A stretch of DNA of 35,604 bases, taken from positions 1 through 35,604 of the forward strand of contig WYBW01000084.1 of the NCBI GenBank assembly GCA_011525685.1. The letters are read 5' to 3'. The first letter of the stretch is position 1. Each line of letters starts with the position of its first letter. Of the stretch, positions 8,334 to 15,728 are shown piece after piece. The position numbers and the translations under genes were made by a program. Under the pieces are notes generated by a model. The model was not told the DNA's origin. It searched no databases and saw nothing but the letters and a program-made list of their open reading frames with translations. The stretch is from Verrucomicrobiia bacterium. GTDB lineage: Bacteria; Verrucomicrobiota; Verrucomicrobiia; Limisphaerales; JADLHS01.

Positions 8334-9764
8334 ATGATAACCATGAAAACGATGATTCAATCCAGCGCGGCACTGGTTGTCCTCATAACTACTCTGGCCG
8401 CCGCTGCACCCATGCCAGCCTTGCGCGTCAGCGAGAACCAACGATTTCTTGTCACGACCGACGGCCAGCCCTTTTTCTGGCTGGGGGACACCGCCTGGGA
8501 ACTGTTCCATCGGCTCAATCGTGAGGACGCGGTGCATTATCTCAATCATCGCGCGCGGCACGGCTTCACCGTGATCCAAGCGGTCGCGCTCGCGGAACTG
8601 GATGGGCTGAACGATCCCAATCCCTATGGCCACAAGCCGCTGCTCAACAATGATCCGACCAAGCCGGATGTGAAGGACGGGCCGAACAACGATTACTGGG
8701 ATCATGTGGATTTCATCGTCACGGAGGCGAACCGGCGCGGCATTTACGTCGGGATGTTACCGACGTGGGGTGACAAGTGGAACAAGAAGTGGGGCGTTGG
8801 TCCGGAGATTTTCACGCCGCAGAACGCCGAGGTTTACGGCGAATGGTTGGGACGACGTTACCAGAGCGCGGGCATCATCTGGATCCTGGGCGGCGACCGG
8901 CCCGTGGAGAACGATACACACAAGGAAATCACCCGGGCGATGGCACGCGGTTTACGCAAGGGCGACGGCGGCGCGCACTTGATGACGTGGCATCCGAGCG
9001 GTGGCTCCGGCTCCGCACAGTATTTTCACGGCGAAGAGTGGTTGAGTTTTAACATGCGGCAGAACGGCCACGTCGCCGAGTTCACCGGTCGTTATGACAA
9101 GACGCGCGAGGATTACAACCGCACGCCGATCAAACCCGTGCTCGATGGCGAACCGATCTACGAGGATCACCCGGTTTCGTTCGACGCCAACAAACTTGGC
9201 CACTCCACCGCCGCCGACGTGCGCCGGCCGCTCTATTGGAATCTGTTCACCGGCGCGTTCGGTCACACTTACGGCCATCACTCCGTCTGGCAGATGTGGT
9301 CGCCGGGAAAGAATCCGGTCAACAATCCGCTCATGCCCTGGCGCGAAGCGATTGAGCAGCCGGGCGCAACGCAGATGCAGCACGGAAAAAATCTCATCCT
9401 CTCGCGCCCCTTCCTGACGCGCGTGCCGGATGACTCGATCATCGTCACCGATCGTGTGCCCACGTCCGTGCCCGGCGCGGGACGTTATCGTTTCGTGGCC
9501 ACGCGCGACACGAGCGGCAGCTACGCGATGGTGTATGCGCCGGTGGGCCGGACGTTCAAGGTGCGCATGGACAAGATCACGGGAGCGAAGGTGAAGGCGT
9601 GGTGGTTCAATCCGCGCACCGGAACGGCGGAAGCCATCGGGGAATTTCCGAATACCGGCGAACGCGCCTTCACGCCGCCGCAGCTTGGAGAACAACTGGA
9701 TTGGATTCTCGTGCTGGATGACGCGACCAAAAGTTTCCCAGTGCCGGGTAAACGGCAACCTTGA
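8334..9764 (+). CDS. Secreted GH140-like glycosidase (DUF4038) with C-terminal collagen-binding-like domain
   Basis: A 476-residue exported glycosidase. ATG at 8334 (MITMKTM) or the in-frame ATG at 8343 would both give a signal peptide ending AAAAP. The (beta/alpha)8 domain begins [24 protein letters not shown], the hallmark of the DUF4038/GH140 family, whose characterised members are apiosidases acting on the apiose-containing side chains of rhamnogalacturonan II. The predicted catalytic pair is Asp188 in [10 protein letters not shown] and Glu273 in [12 protein letters not shown]. Residues about 385-470 form the small beta domain annotated in this family as a putative collagen-binding domain ([31 protein letters not shown]). 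It is the second gene of the GH16-GH140-sulfatase operon. Substrate may differ from apiose because sulfatases surround it. Confidence 0.88.
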   Translation: MITMKTMIQSSAALVVLITTLAAAAPMPALRVSENQRFLVTTDGQPFFWLGDTAWELFHRLNREDAVHYLNHRARHGFTVIQAVALAELDGLNDPNPYGHKPLLNNDPTKPDVKDGPNNDYWDHVDFIVTEANRRGIYVGMLPTWGDKWNKKWGVGPEIFTPQNAEVYGEWLGRRYQSAGIIWILGGDRPVENDTHKEITRAMARGLRKGDGGAHLMTWHPSGGSGSAQYFHGEEWLSFNMRQNGHVAEFTGRYDKTREDYNRTPIKPVLDGEPIYEDHPVSFDANKLGHSTAADVRRPLYWNLFTGAFGHTYGHHSVWQMWSPGKNPVNNPLMPWREAIEQPGATQMQHGKNLILSRPFLTRVPDDSIIVTDRVPTSVPGAGRYRFVATRDTSGSYAMVYAPVGRTFKVRMDKITGAKVKAWWFNPRTGTAEAIGEFPNTGERAFTPPQLGEQLDWILVLDDATKSFPVPGKRQP

Positions 9765-9796
9765 CAAAGCGTGGCCGCGCGGCAACGTCGCATACC

Positions 9797-11437
9797 ATGA
9801 ATCCCAAACGCTTCGTCTTCCTGTTCGGCCTCCTTGTCACCGGACTCTGCGCCGATGTGCTGGCGGCTGCCTCGCGCCCGAACATCCTGTTCGCCTTTGC
9901 CGACGATTGGGGCCGTTACGCCAGCGCCTACGCCAAACTCGATGGCCCGGGCGGCATCAACGACGTGCTCCAGACGCCGAATTTCGATCGCGTGGCGCGC
10001 GAGGGCGTTTTGTTCCGGCGCGCGTTTGTCTCCGCGCCCAGTTGCACGCCTTGTCGGAGCGCGCTGCTCTCCGGCCAGCATTTCTGGCGCACGGGCCGCG
10101 GGTCCATTTTGCGCGGTGCGGTGTGGGACAGTTCGATTCCCGCCTACCCGTTGCTGTTGCGCGACGCGGGTTATCACATCGGCGAAACTTACAAGGTGTG
10201 GAGCCCGGGCACGCCCAATGATGCTCCGTACGGTGGCGGCCAGTACGCCTACGAGAAAGCGGGCAGCAAGATCAACCAGTTCTCGCAGAACGTCACCCGG
10301 ATGGTCGCCGAGGGCATGTCCCTCGCCGCCGCCAAGCAGGTGCTCTACGATGAAGTGGGCGCGAACTTCGATTCCTTCCTCGCCGACCGGAAACCCGGCC
10401 AGCCGTTCTGTTATTGGTTCGGTCCGACCCAGGTGCATCGCAAATGGATCAAAGGCTCGGGCAAGGCGCTGTGGGGAATTGATCCCGATTCGCTCAAAAG
10501 CAAAATGCCGCCTTTCCTGCCGGACGTGCCCGAAGTGCGCGAAGACCTCGCGGATTACTTTGGGGAAATCCAATCCTTCGATGCCGCGCTGGGCCTGCTG
10601 CTGAAAAAGCTCGAAGCTATCGGCGAACTGGACAACACGCTCGTCGTCGTCAGCGGCGATCACGGAGCGCCCGGTTTTCCGCACGGCAAGTGCAACCTAT
10701 ACGATTTCGGTTCGAGTGTGCCGCTCGCCATCCGCGGCGCCGGCACGAAGGGCGGGCGCGTGGTGGACGATCTGGTAAGCTTGCCGGATCTCGCGCCGAC
10801 TTTTCTCGAACTCGGCGGCGTAAAAATCCCCGAGGTCATGACCGGCCGGAGTCTGGTGCCGCTGCTCACTTCGACCCAATCCGGCCAGATTGATCCGGCC
10901 CGCGACGCGGTCTTCATCGGACGCGAGCGGCATGTGGAAAATGCCCGCGCGGATCTCTCACCTTATCCCCAACGCGCCATTCGCACGCACGATTTCCTTT
11001 ACATCATCAATTTCCGGCCCGACCGCTGGCCAATGGGCGATCCCTACCGGCTCGACGACGCGAATCCGCCAAGCGTTGAGGAACTCACCGAGGAAACGCG
11101 CGTCTCCCTGCCTGATGAAGACGCCGGTCCAACCAAGGCCTGGCTCGTGGGCGTGCGCAATGATCCGAAGTGGAAGGCGCATTTCGACTGGGTCTATGGT
11201 AAGCGTCCGCGCGAAGAGCTTTACGATCTCAAGGCCGACCCGCATCAGGCAAAGAACGTCGCCGCCGATCCGAAATACGCGAAGACGCGCGCAGACTTGG
11301 AGAAGCGCCTGATGGACGAACTCCAGCGCACCGGAGACCCGCGCCTGGTGGACAACGGAAAGTTTTTCGAGACTCCGCCCATGGCCGGTCCCCTCCAGGA
11401 AGCGCCTGCGTCAAAGGCAAAACAGAAAAAGCAGTGA
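9797..11437 (+). CDS. Secreted type I sulfatase
   Basis: A 546-residue formylglycine-dependent sulfatase. The ATG at 9797 gives a signal peptide ([20 protein letters not shown], cleavage near LAA-ASRP). The alkaline-phosphatase-like fold opens [19 protein letters not shown] with the paired metal-binding aspartates. The modification signature is [13 protein letters not shown], with Cys83 as the residue converted to formylglycine (C-x-P-x-R). [20 protein letters not shown] supplies the second metal site, and GRSLVPLL and [16 protein letters not shown] are standard C-terminal sulfatase features. Sequence upstream to 9761 stays in frame but lacks signal-peptide character, so 9797 is preferred. 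It lies 32 bases after GH140 and 22 bases before the second sulfatase. It presumably removes ester sulfate from the polysaccharide; the maturation enzyme is not in this window. Confidence 0.93.
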   Translation: MNPKRFVFLFGLLVTGLCADVLAAASRPNILFAFADDWGRYASAYAKLDGPGGINDVLQTPNFDRVAREGVLFRRAFVSAPSCTPCRSALLSGQHFWRTGRGSILRGAVWDSSIPAYPLLLRDAGYHIGETYKVWSPGTPNDAPYGGGQYAYEKAGSKINQFSQNVTRMVAEGMSLAAAKQVLYDEVGANFDSFLADRKPGQPFCYWFGPTQVHRKWIKGSGKALWGIDPDSLKSKMPPFLPDVPEVREDLADYFGEIQSFDAALGLLLKKLEAIGELDNTLVVVSGDHGAPGFPHGKCNLYDFGSSVPLAIRGAGTKGGRVVDDLVSLPDLAPTFLELGGVKIPEVMTGRSLVPLLTSTQSGQIDPARDAVFIGRERHVENARADLSPYPQRAIRTHDFLYIINFRPDRWPMGDPYRLDDANPPSVEELTEETRVSLPDEDAGPTKAWLVGVRNDPKWKAHFDWVYGKRPREELYDLKADPHQAKNVAADPKYAKTRADLEKRLMDELQRTGDPRLVDNGKFFETPPMAGPLQEAPASKAKQKKQ

Positions 11438-11459
11438 ACGTCCCAACCTCTCGTCCCAA

Positions 11460-13016
11460 ATGAAAACCTCGAAACTCCTCCTGCCAGTCTTGATGGTGCT
11501 CCAGACGGTTTGCGCTTCGGCGGCTACGGAAGCGGGCAAACCGAACATCGTCCTGATCTTTGCGGATGATCTCACCGTGCAGGCCATCAGCGCGTATCAA
11601 CATCCGCTCAAGCTGCTCGAGACGCCGCACATGGACCGCTTGGCGCGTGATGGGATGCGCTTTGACCGTTGCCTGGTACCGAACTCGATCTGCGGCCCGA
11701 GTCGCGCGGTTATTCTCACCGGCAAATACAGCCACCTGAACGGTTTCATTGACAATCGCAGCCGCTTTGACGGTTCGCAACAGACCTTCCCGAAACTCCT
11801 GCAAAAGGCCGGTTACCAGACCGCCGTCATCGGAAAGTGGCATCTGGTCAGCGATCCCACCGGCTTCGACCACTGGCACATCCTCCCAGGGCAGGGAATC
11901 TACTATAACCCGCCAATGATCAAGAACGGCGAGCGCCTCAAGCACTCCGGCTACACCACCGACCTCATCTCGGACTTCTCCATCGAGTGGTTGAAAAACC
12001 GCGACAAGTCGAAACCGTTCCTGCTGATGTCGCAACACAAGGCCCCGCACCGGGAGTGGGCGCCCGCCCTTCGTCACCTGGGGTGGAACGGCGACCGGAA
12101 GTTCCCCGAACCGGAAACCTTGTTCGATGATTACTCTGGCCGTGGCCGCGCCGAGAAGGAGCAGGACATGACCCTGGAGAAGACCTTTACCAAGACCGAT
12201 TCGAAGGAAACCGCGCCGCCGTATCTCAACGCCGAACAGCGCCAGGTCTGGGACGCCTATTACGAACCACGCAACGAAGCCTTTCGCCAGGCCAATCTCA
12301 CCGGCAAGGAACTCGTCCGCTGGCGCTATCAGCGCTACATGCATGATTATCTGGGAACCGTGAAGGCCGTGGACGAAGCCGTCGGGAAGCTGCTGAAGTT
12401 TCTCGACGACGAGGGCCTGGCCGAGAACACTCTGGTCGTTCTCTCTTCCGACCAGGGTTTTTATCTCGGCGAACACGGCTGGTTCGACAAACGCTGGATT
12501 TATGAGGAATCGCTCACCACGCCGTTGATCGTGCGTTGGCCCGGTGTGACGCAGCCCGGAACCACCAGCAAGGCCATGGTTTCCATTCTCGATCTGCCAG
12601 AGACTTTTCTTGATGCCGCGGGCGTGCCCGTGCCCGCCGACATGCAGGGCCGCAGTTTGCGTCCCGTGCTCGCGGGCCAGACACCCGCCGACTGGCGCAC
12701 GAGCTTCTACTATCACTACTACGAGTTTCCTGCCGTGCACAGTGTGCGCCGGCATTACGGCGTCGTCACCGACCGCTACAAACTGTTCCACTTCTACGAG
12801 CCGGACATGAATTACTGGACGCTCATGGATCGGGAGAAAGACCCGCACGAGTTGAAAAATGTCTATGACGATCCGGCCTACGCCGAGACGCGGAAGACTT
12901 TGCACGCGGAACTCACGCGCCTGCGCACGGAGTTGAAAGTCCTCGCACAGGATCCGGAAGGCACGCGGGCCAATCCCGCTCCCGCCGCCCAGAAGGGTGC
13001 CCCCAGGGCAAATTGA
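11460..13016 (+). CDS. Secreted type I sulfatase, second copy of different subfamily
   Basis: A 518-residue exported sulfatase with signal peptide [21 protein letters not shown]. Core motifs: [18 protein letters not shown] with metal aspartates, the modification site [21 protein letters not shown] (Cys78-x-Pro-Ser-Arg82), [34 protein letters not shown], and [37 protein letters not shown]. The C-P-S-R form and the [13 protein letters not shown] segments differ from the neighbouring sulfatase (C-T-P-C-R), so the two are not recent duplicates and probably act at different sulfate positions. Motif style is like the bacterial N-acetylglucosamine-6-sulfatase/choline-sulfatase side of the family, but the subfamily is not certain. 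It ends the GH16-GH140-sulfatase-sulfatase operon. The alanine/proline-rich tail of about 20 residues is not conserved sulfatase sequence. Confidence 0.93.
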   Translation: MKTSKLLLPVLMVLQTVCASAATEAGKPNIVLIFADDLTVQAISAYQHPLKLLETPHMDRLARDGMRFDRCLVPNSICGPSRAVILTGKYSHLNGFIDNRSRFDGSQQTFPKLLQKAGYQTAVIGKWHLVSDPTGFDHWHILPGQGIYYNPPMIKNGERLKHSGYTTDLISDFSIEWLKNRDKSKPFLLMSQHKAPHREWAPALRHLGWNGDRKFPEPETLFDDYSGRGRAEKEQDMTLEKTFTKTDSKETAPPYLNAEQRQVWDAYYEPRNEAFRQANLTGKELVRWRYQRYMHDYLGTVKAVDEAVGKLLKFLDDEGLAENTLVVLSSDQGFYLGEHGWFDKRWIYEESLTTPLIVRWPGVTQPGTTSKAMVSILDLPETFLDAAGVPVPADMQGRSLRPVLAGQTPADWRTSFYYHYYEFPAVHSVRRHYGVVTDRYKLFHFYEPDMNYWTLMDREKDPHELKNVYDDPAYAETRKTLHAELTRLRTELKVLAQDPEGTRANPAPAAQKGAPRAN

Positions 13017-13369
13017 CAGACTCACGGCGCGGGAGTTCGTCCGCATCGGTTCGGCGAGTTTGGCTCAGGCCTTTGCCACCAAGACTGGCGGCACGTGACC
13101 ACGCGGCCGGGCTGACCCCTCCGGTGGAGCAAAGAACTCGGATGCGCCGATCGCCGCGGGTTGGCGGCGAACGAGCTTGCCGTAAAGCGTGCCGCAAGCA
13201 TAATAAACTTGTGTCGGCTCTTGTTGCCGCCAGCTCGGCAACATCGGGAAGGTCTTCCTCGTCTGATCCGGGGATGGTCGGATGAGACGCGGGAGCTGGT
13301 TTGCTTGCCGATCTTGTCCGCCCTCTGCGCGGTGCGGTCGCTCGGCAAGACGCTGATGTGGAATTGAGT
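13017..13369. other. Intergenic region upstream of tRNA-Arg; weak promoter-like site and hairpin
   Basis: A 353-base gap with no convincing gene. A promoter-like pair lies at 13177-13204: TTGCCG, 16 bases, CATAAT. It is followed at 13222-13243 by an 8-bp perfect stem, TGTTGCCG/CGGCAACA, with a six-base loop. The site could drive the tRNA, whose mature 5' end is about 165 bases further on, but the distance is long. Short reading frames here are arginine-rich and look like chance GC-rich frames. Confidence 0.35.
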
Positions 13370-13446
13370 GCGCCCGTAGCTCAGTTGGATAGAGCATCTG
13401 CCTTCTAAGCAGAGGGTCCCGCGTTCGAGTCGCGGCGGGCGCGCCA
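13370..13446 (+). tRNA. tRNA-Arg (anticodon UCU)
   Basis: Complete cloverleaf of 77 bases including an encoded CCA. Acceptor arm GCGCCCG (13370-13376) pairs perfectly with CGGGCGC (13436-13442); discriminator G at 13443 and CCA at 13444-13446. The D arm has GCTC/GAGC, the anticodon arm TCTGC/GCAGA encloses loop CTTCTAA giving anticodon TCT, and the T arm is CCGCG-TTCGAGT-CGCGG. It reads AGA codons. It stands alone between the second sulfatase and polymerase IV. No integrase or direct repeat of its 3' end is seen nearby, so there is no sign it serves as an attachment site. Confidence 0.97.
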
Positions 13447-13465
13447 GTTCTTTGCGGAAGCCGTC

Positions 13466-14539
13466 TTAGAAAAGCGGCAATTGCTGCGCGCCCGGTTCGC
13501 GCAGGTTGCTCACACCCAACCCCAGCAGCCGCAAAGGACGCGACACAAGTTTCCCCCGACTCAACAGCACGCAGCCCATGCGATAAATGTCATTGGCTTC
13601 GGTCAGGGGTTCCTCGACGGAAATCTGCCGGGTGAGCGTCTTGAAATCGCCATAGCGCACCTTCACCTGCACCGTGTGCGCGCCCAGCCTTCGCCGTTTG
13701 AGCCGGGTGGCGATGTCCGCTGCCTGCTCCCGCAAGCAGGCCCGCAGTATCTTCCGGTCGTCGGTGTCCTTCAAGAACGTCTCCTCACCGCTGATGCTCT
13801 TGATGTCGTCACCCAGTTCCAATGGCCGGTCATCCTCGCCAAAGGCAAACTGCTTGAGTTTTGGTCCAAAGGAACCCACCAGCGCCCGAAGGTCGCCGGC
13901 GTAGTCCTGCAGGTCGCCCACCGTGCGGACACCGGCCCGTTGCAACACCTGTTCGGTGACCTTGCCCACTCCAAAAAGTATTCGCACCGGGAGCGGACGC
14001 AGAAATTGCACCTTGTCCCGCTCCGCGATGAGTGTGAGTCCGTCCGGTTTCTGATGATCACTGGCGATCTTGGCCAGGAGCTTGTTCGCGGCAACGCCAA
14101 TGGTGGCCGTCAACTGCCGCTCCGCACGAATCTGCTCCTTGAGCTTCCGCGCCAGCGGCATGGCTTGGAGCAGGGAGGCGTCCGCGTCCGGGCCCTGGCA
14201 AAGCGCGGAGACATCGGCGTAGGCTTCGTCAATGGACATCTGTTCGATCACCGCGCCGGTCGCCGCGACGATGCGCATGATCGCCCGGGATTCCTCCCGG
14301 TAACGGTCCATCCGTGGTCGCACAAAAATGCCGCTCGGACAAAGCCGTCCGGCGGTGGCACTGGGCATGGCCGAGCGCACGCCAAACTTGCGCGCTTCGT
14401 AGCTGGCCGCGCACACCACGCCGCGCTGCGTCGGGGGCGAGCCGACAATCACCGGCTGACCGCGCAACGCCGGGTCATCGCGCTGTTCAACCGACGCGTA
14501 AAACGCATCCATGTCCAGATGAAGGATGACGCGAAACAT
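13466..14539 (-). CDS. dinB: DNA polymerase IV (Y-family translesion polymerase)
   Basis: A 357-residue error-prone polymerase for bypass of damaged templates. The ATG at 14539 gives MFRVILHLDMDAFYASVEQ, the standard family start; the frame stays open 14 codons further upstream but that extension is not conserved. Catalytic acidic residues are Asp9 (LDMDAF) and the pair Asp104-Glu105 (MSIDEAYADV). The nucleotide-binding VCAASYEARKFGVRSAMPS, the thumb ATIGVAANKLLAKIASDHQKPDG with helix-hairpin-helix LFGVGKVTEQVLQRAGVRTVGDL, and the little-finger domain (ISGEETFLKDTDD, VQVKVRYGDFKTLTRQ) are complete. The protein ends QQLPLF, a textbook beta-clamp-binding peptide, so it should be recruited by the replication clamp. 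Stands alone; I see no clear SOS operator upstream. Confidence 0.96.
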   Translation of the reverse strand: MFRVILHLDMDAFYASVEQRDDPALRGQPVIVGSPPTQRGVVCAASYEARKFGVRSAMPSATAGRLCPSGIFVRPRMDRYREESRAIMRIVAATGAVIEQMSIDEAYADVSALCQGPDADASLLQAMPLARKLKEQIRAERQLTATIGVAANKLLAKIASDHQKPDGLTLIAERDKVQFLRPLPVRILFGVGKVTEQVLQRAGVRTVGDLQDYAGDLRALVGSFGPKLKQFAFGEDDRPLELGDDIKSISGEETFLKDTDDRKILRACLREQAADIATRLKRRRLGAHTVQVKVRYGDFKTLTRQISVEEPLTEANDIYRMGCVLLSRGKLVSRPLRLLGLGVSNLREPGAQQLPLF

Positions 14540-14717
14540 CGCGGCGACAGAGTGTCGGAAACGGTCATGGCGCGAAAGCATCTCCTATGGCTGGTCAGGG
14601 TTGCATGGAGGAATTCCGCACGCGAGGAAGCCGCCGACCGGCTGGCGGTCTGTATTTGTTTTCAATCCCAGAGATGGCCGGGGGGTCAACTCCAACTGCC
14701 CGGAATTGGCTTGGCAA

Positions 14718-14770
14718 GTGACGGAAATGACACTCTGGCGAAGACCAGGGCGGAACCGAATTTCCGTCAC
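14718..14770. repeat. 11-bp perfect inverted repeat between dinB and lipoprotein gene
   Basis: GTGACGGAAAT (14718-14728) and ATTTCCGTCAC (14760-14770) are exact inverted copies separated by 31 bases. The inner sequence can fold further through CTGG/CCAG. The element lies in the 314-base divergent gap between dinB (-) and the lipoprotein gene (+), which otherwise holds nothing I recognise. It could be a cruciform or RNA hairpin in the leader of the lipoprotein gene, or the ends of a tiny decayed mobile element. There is no T-run, so it is not a classical terminator. Confidence 0.6.
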
Positions 14771-14853
14771 CGAGTCAGACCAGCGCAGGACGCCTGAGAG
14801 ATTTTCTCTCGACCGGGCCTTGAATTCCCGTTAGCTGTGGGCCGCTGAAATTC

Positions 14854-15582
14854 ATGATGAAGCACTCGCTGTGGATCCTCTTGGCCGTGCTGCCGCTGGC
14901 CGGTTGCACCACCGTGAAGTATGAGGCCAAGTCGGCGGCGGCGCCCGCCAAGCCGGCGGATTACCCGATCTATGTTTACTCCGAGCGCATGAAAATCCCC
15001 CGGGCCTTCGAGACGCTGGGCAGCCTGCGCATCGGCGACACGCCGCTCACGGTGATGGGAGGTTCGCTCGAAGGCGTCCTCAAGACGCTCCGCCAACACG
15101 CCCGGCAGAAGGGCGCGGATGCGGTGCAGTTGACCTCGGTGGAAGCGCCGGGTTTCACAAGCTCGAATTATCGGGTGGAGGCCAACCTGATCCGCTTCAC
15201 GGACGTCTGGGAATCGGTGACGGTTTCGGATGCCGAACTGGAAGCCTATTATGCCACCAATGCTGGCAGCTTGGATCCCATCGAGGGCATCTGGCAGGGA
15301 AGTGATCCCACGCAGAGCCGGGTGGCGGTGGTGAAAGACAGTTCCAAGCCCGGACGGGAGTTCGTCGCGTTCGTTCTTGGCAAGCGCAATCCCACCTGGC
15401 AACGCGGCGACAAGTTGTTGGAACTGGCGCGCGGCGAACGAGAGGGGGTTTACCGAGGCAATTATTATCTGGACGATTACCAAGTGAAGCGGGTGGCGAT
15501 CACCTTGCGTGGACCGCCCGTGAATCGTTTCGGCTTCACCCTCCCCAACGACACCACTCCCATCGTGTTCGCCAAGGAGTAA
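14854..15582 (+). CDS. Predicted lipoprotein of unknown function
   Basis: A 242-residue exported lipoprotein. The start is a tandem ATG-ATG at 14854/14857. The signal peptide MMKHSLWILLAVLPLAGC ends in a lipobox L-A-G-C with Cys18 as the lipidated residue, followed by TTVKYE, so outer-membrane retention is plausible. Residues about 35-115 (YPIYVYSERMKIPRAFETLGSL, TLRQHARQKGADAVQL, YRVEANLIRF) have the shape of small alpha/beta domains common in envelope lipoproteins, where a Gly-Ala-Asp-Ala motif precedes a strand. The second half (PIEGIWQGSD, FVAFVLGKRNPTWQRGDKLLEL, GNYYLDDYQVKRVAITL) looks like a beta-rich domain. I do not recognise a named family. The gene is single, convergent with the YfhO-like gene. 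Confidence 0.85.
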   Translation: MMKHSLWILLAVLPLAGCTTVKYEAKSAAAPAKPADYPIYVYSERMKIPRAFETLGSLRIGDTPLTVMGGSLEGVLKTLRQHARQKGADAVQLTSVEAPGFTSSNYRVEANLIRFTDVWESVTVSDAELEAYYATNAGSLDPIEGIWQGSDPTQSRVAVVKDSSKPGREFVAFVLGKRNPTWQRGDKLLELARGEREGVYRGNYYLDDYQVKRVAITLRGPPVNRFGFTLPNDTTPIVFAKE

Positions 15583-15728
15583 ACTGCTCAACGCAGTTCG
15601 CGAATCCGCAATTCTCGGGGAACTATTCTGGCTGGCCGGGACGACCGAGCCGCAACGCGGGTCATGGCAAGAGCTGCTGAGCCGGTCAGGCCGGGAAACG
15701 TCCACCCGCCTTTGCGACGTGGCGACGA

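Noticed and set aside
9761..9796. Perfect TTGACA box just before the first sulfatase
   Set aside because: No acceptable -10 box at 16-18 bases; the hexamer overlaps the stop of the upstream gene in a tight operon.
11229..13046. 605-codon open frame on the minus strand opposite the second sulfatase
   Set aside because: It is antisense to a gene with all sulfatase motifs; long antisense frames are expected at this GC content, and the translation is rich in Arg, Gly and His without domains.
13013..13285. 90-codon frame beginning with TTG after the second sulfatase
   Set aside because: No ribosome binding site, no motif, Arg/Ser-rich composition typical of chance frames.
13370..13446. tRNA-Arg as an attachment site for an island
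   Set aside because: No integrase gene and no copy of the tRNA 3' end seen downstream in the window.
15583..15728. Possible riboswitch-like structure in the gap between lipoprotein and YfhO-like genes
   Set aside because: The gap is convergent, so it lies downstream of both genes, and no known riboswitch consensus is visible.
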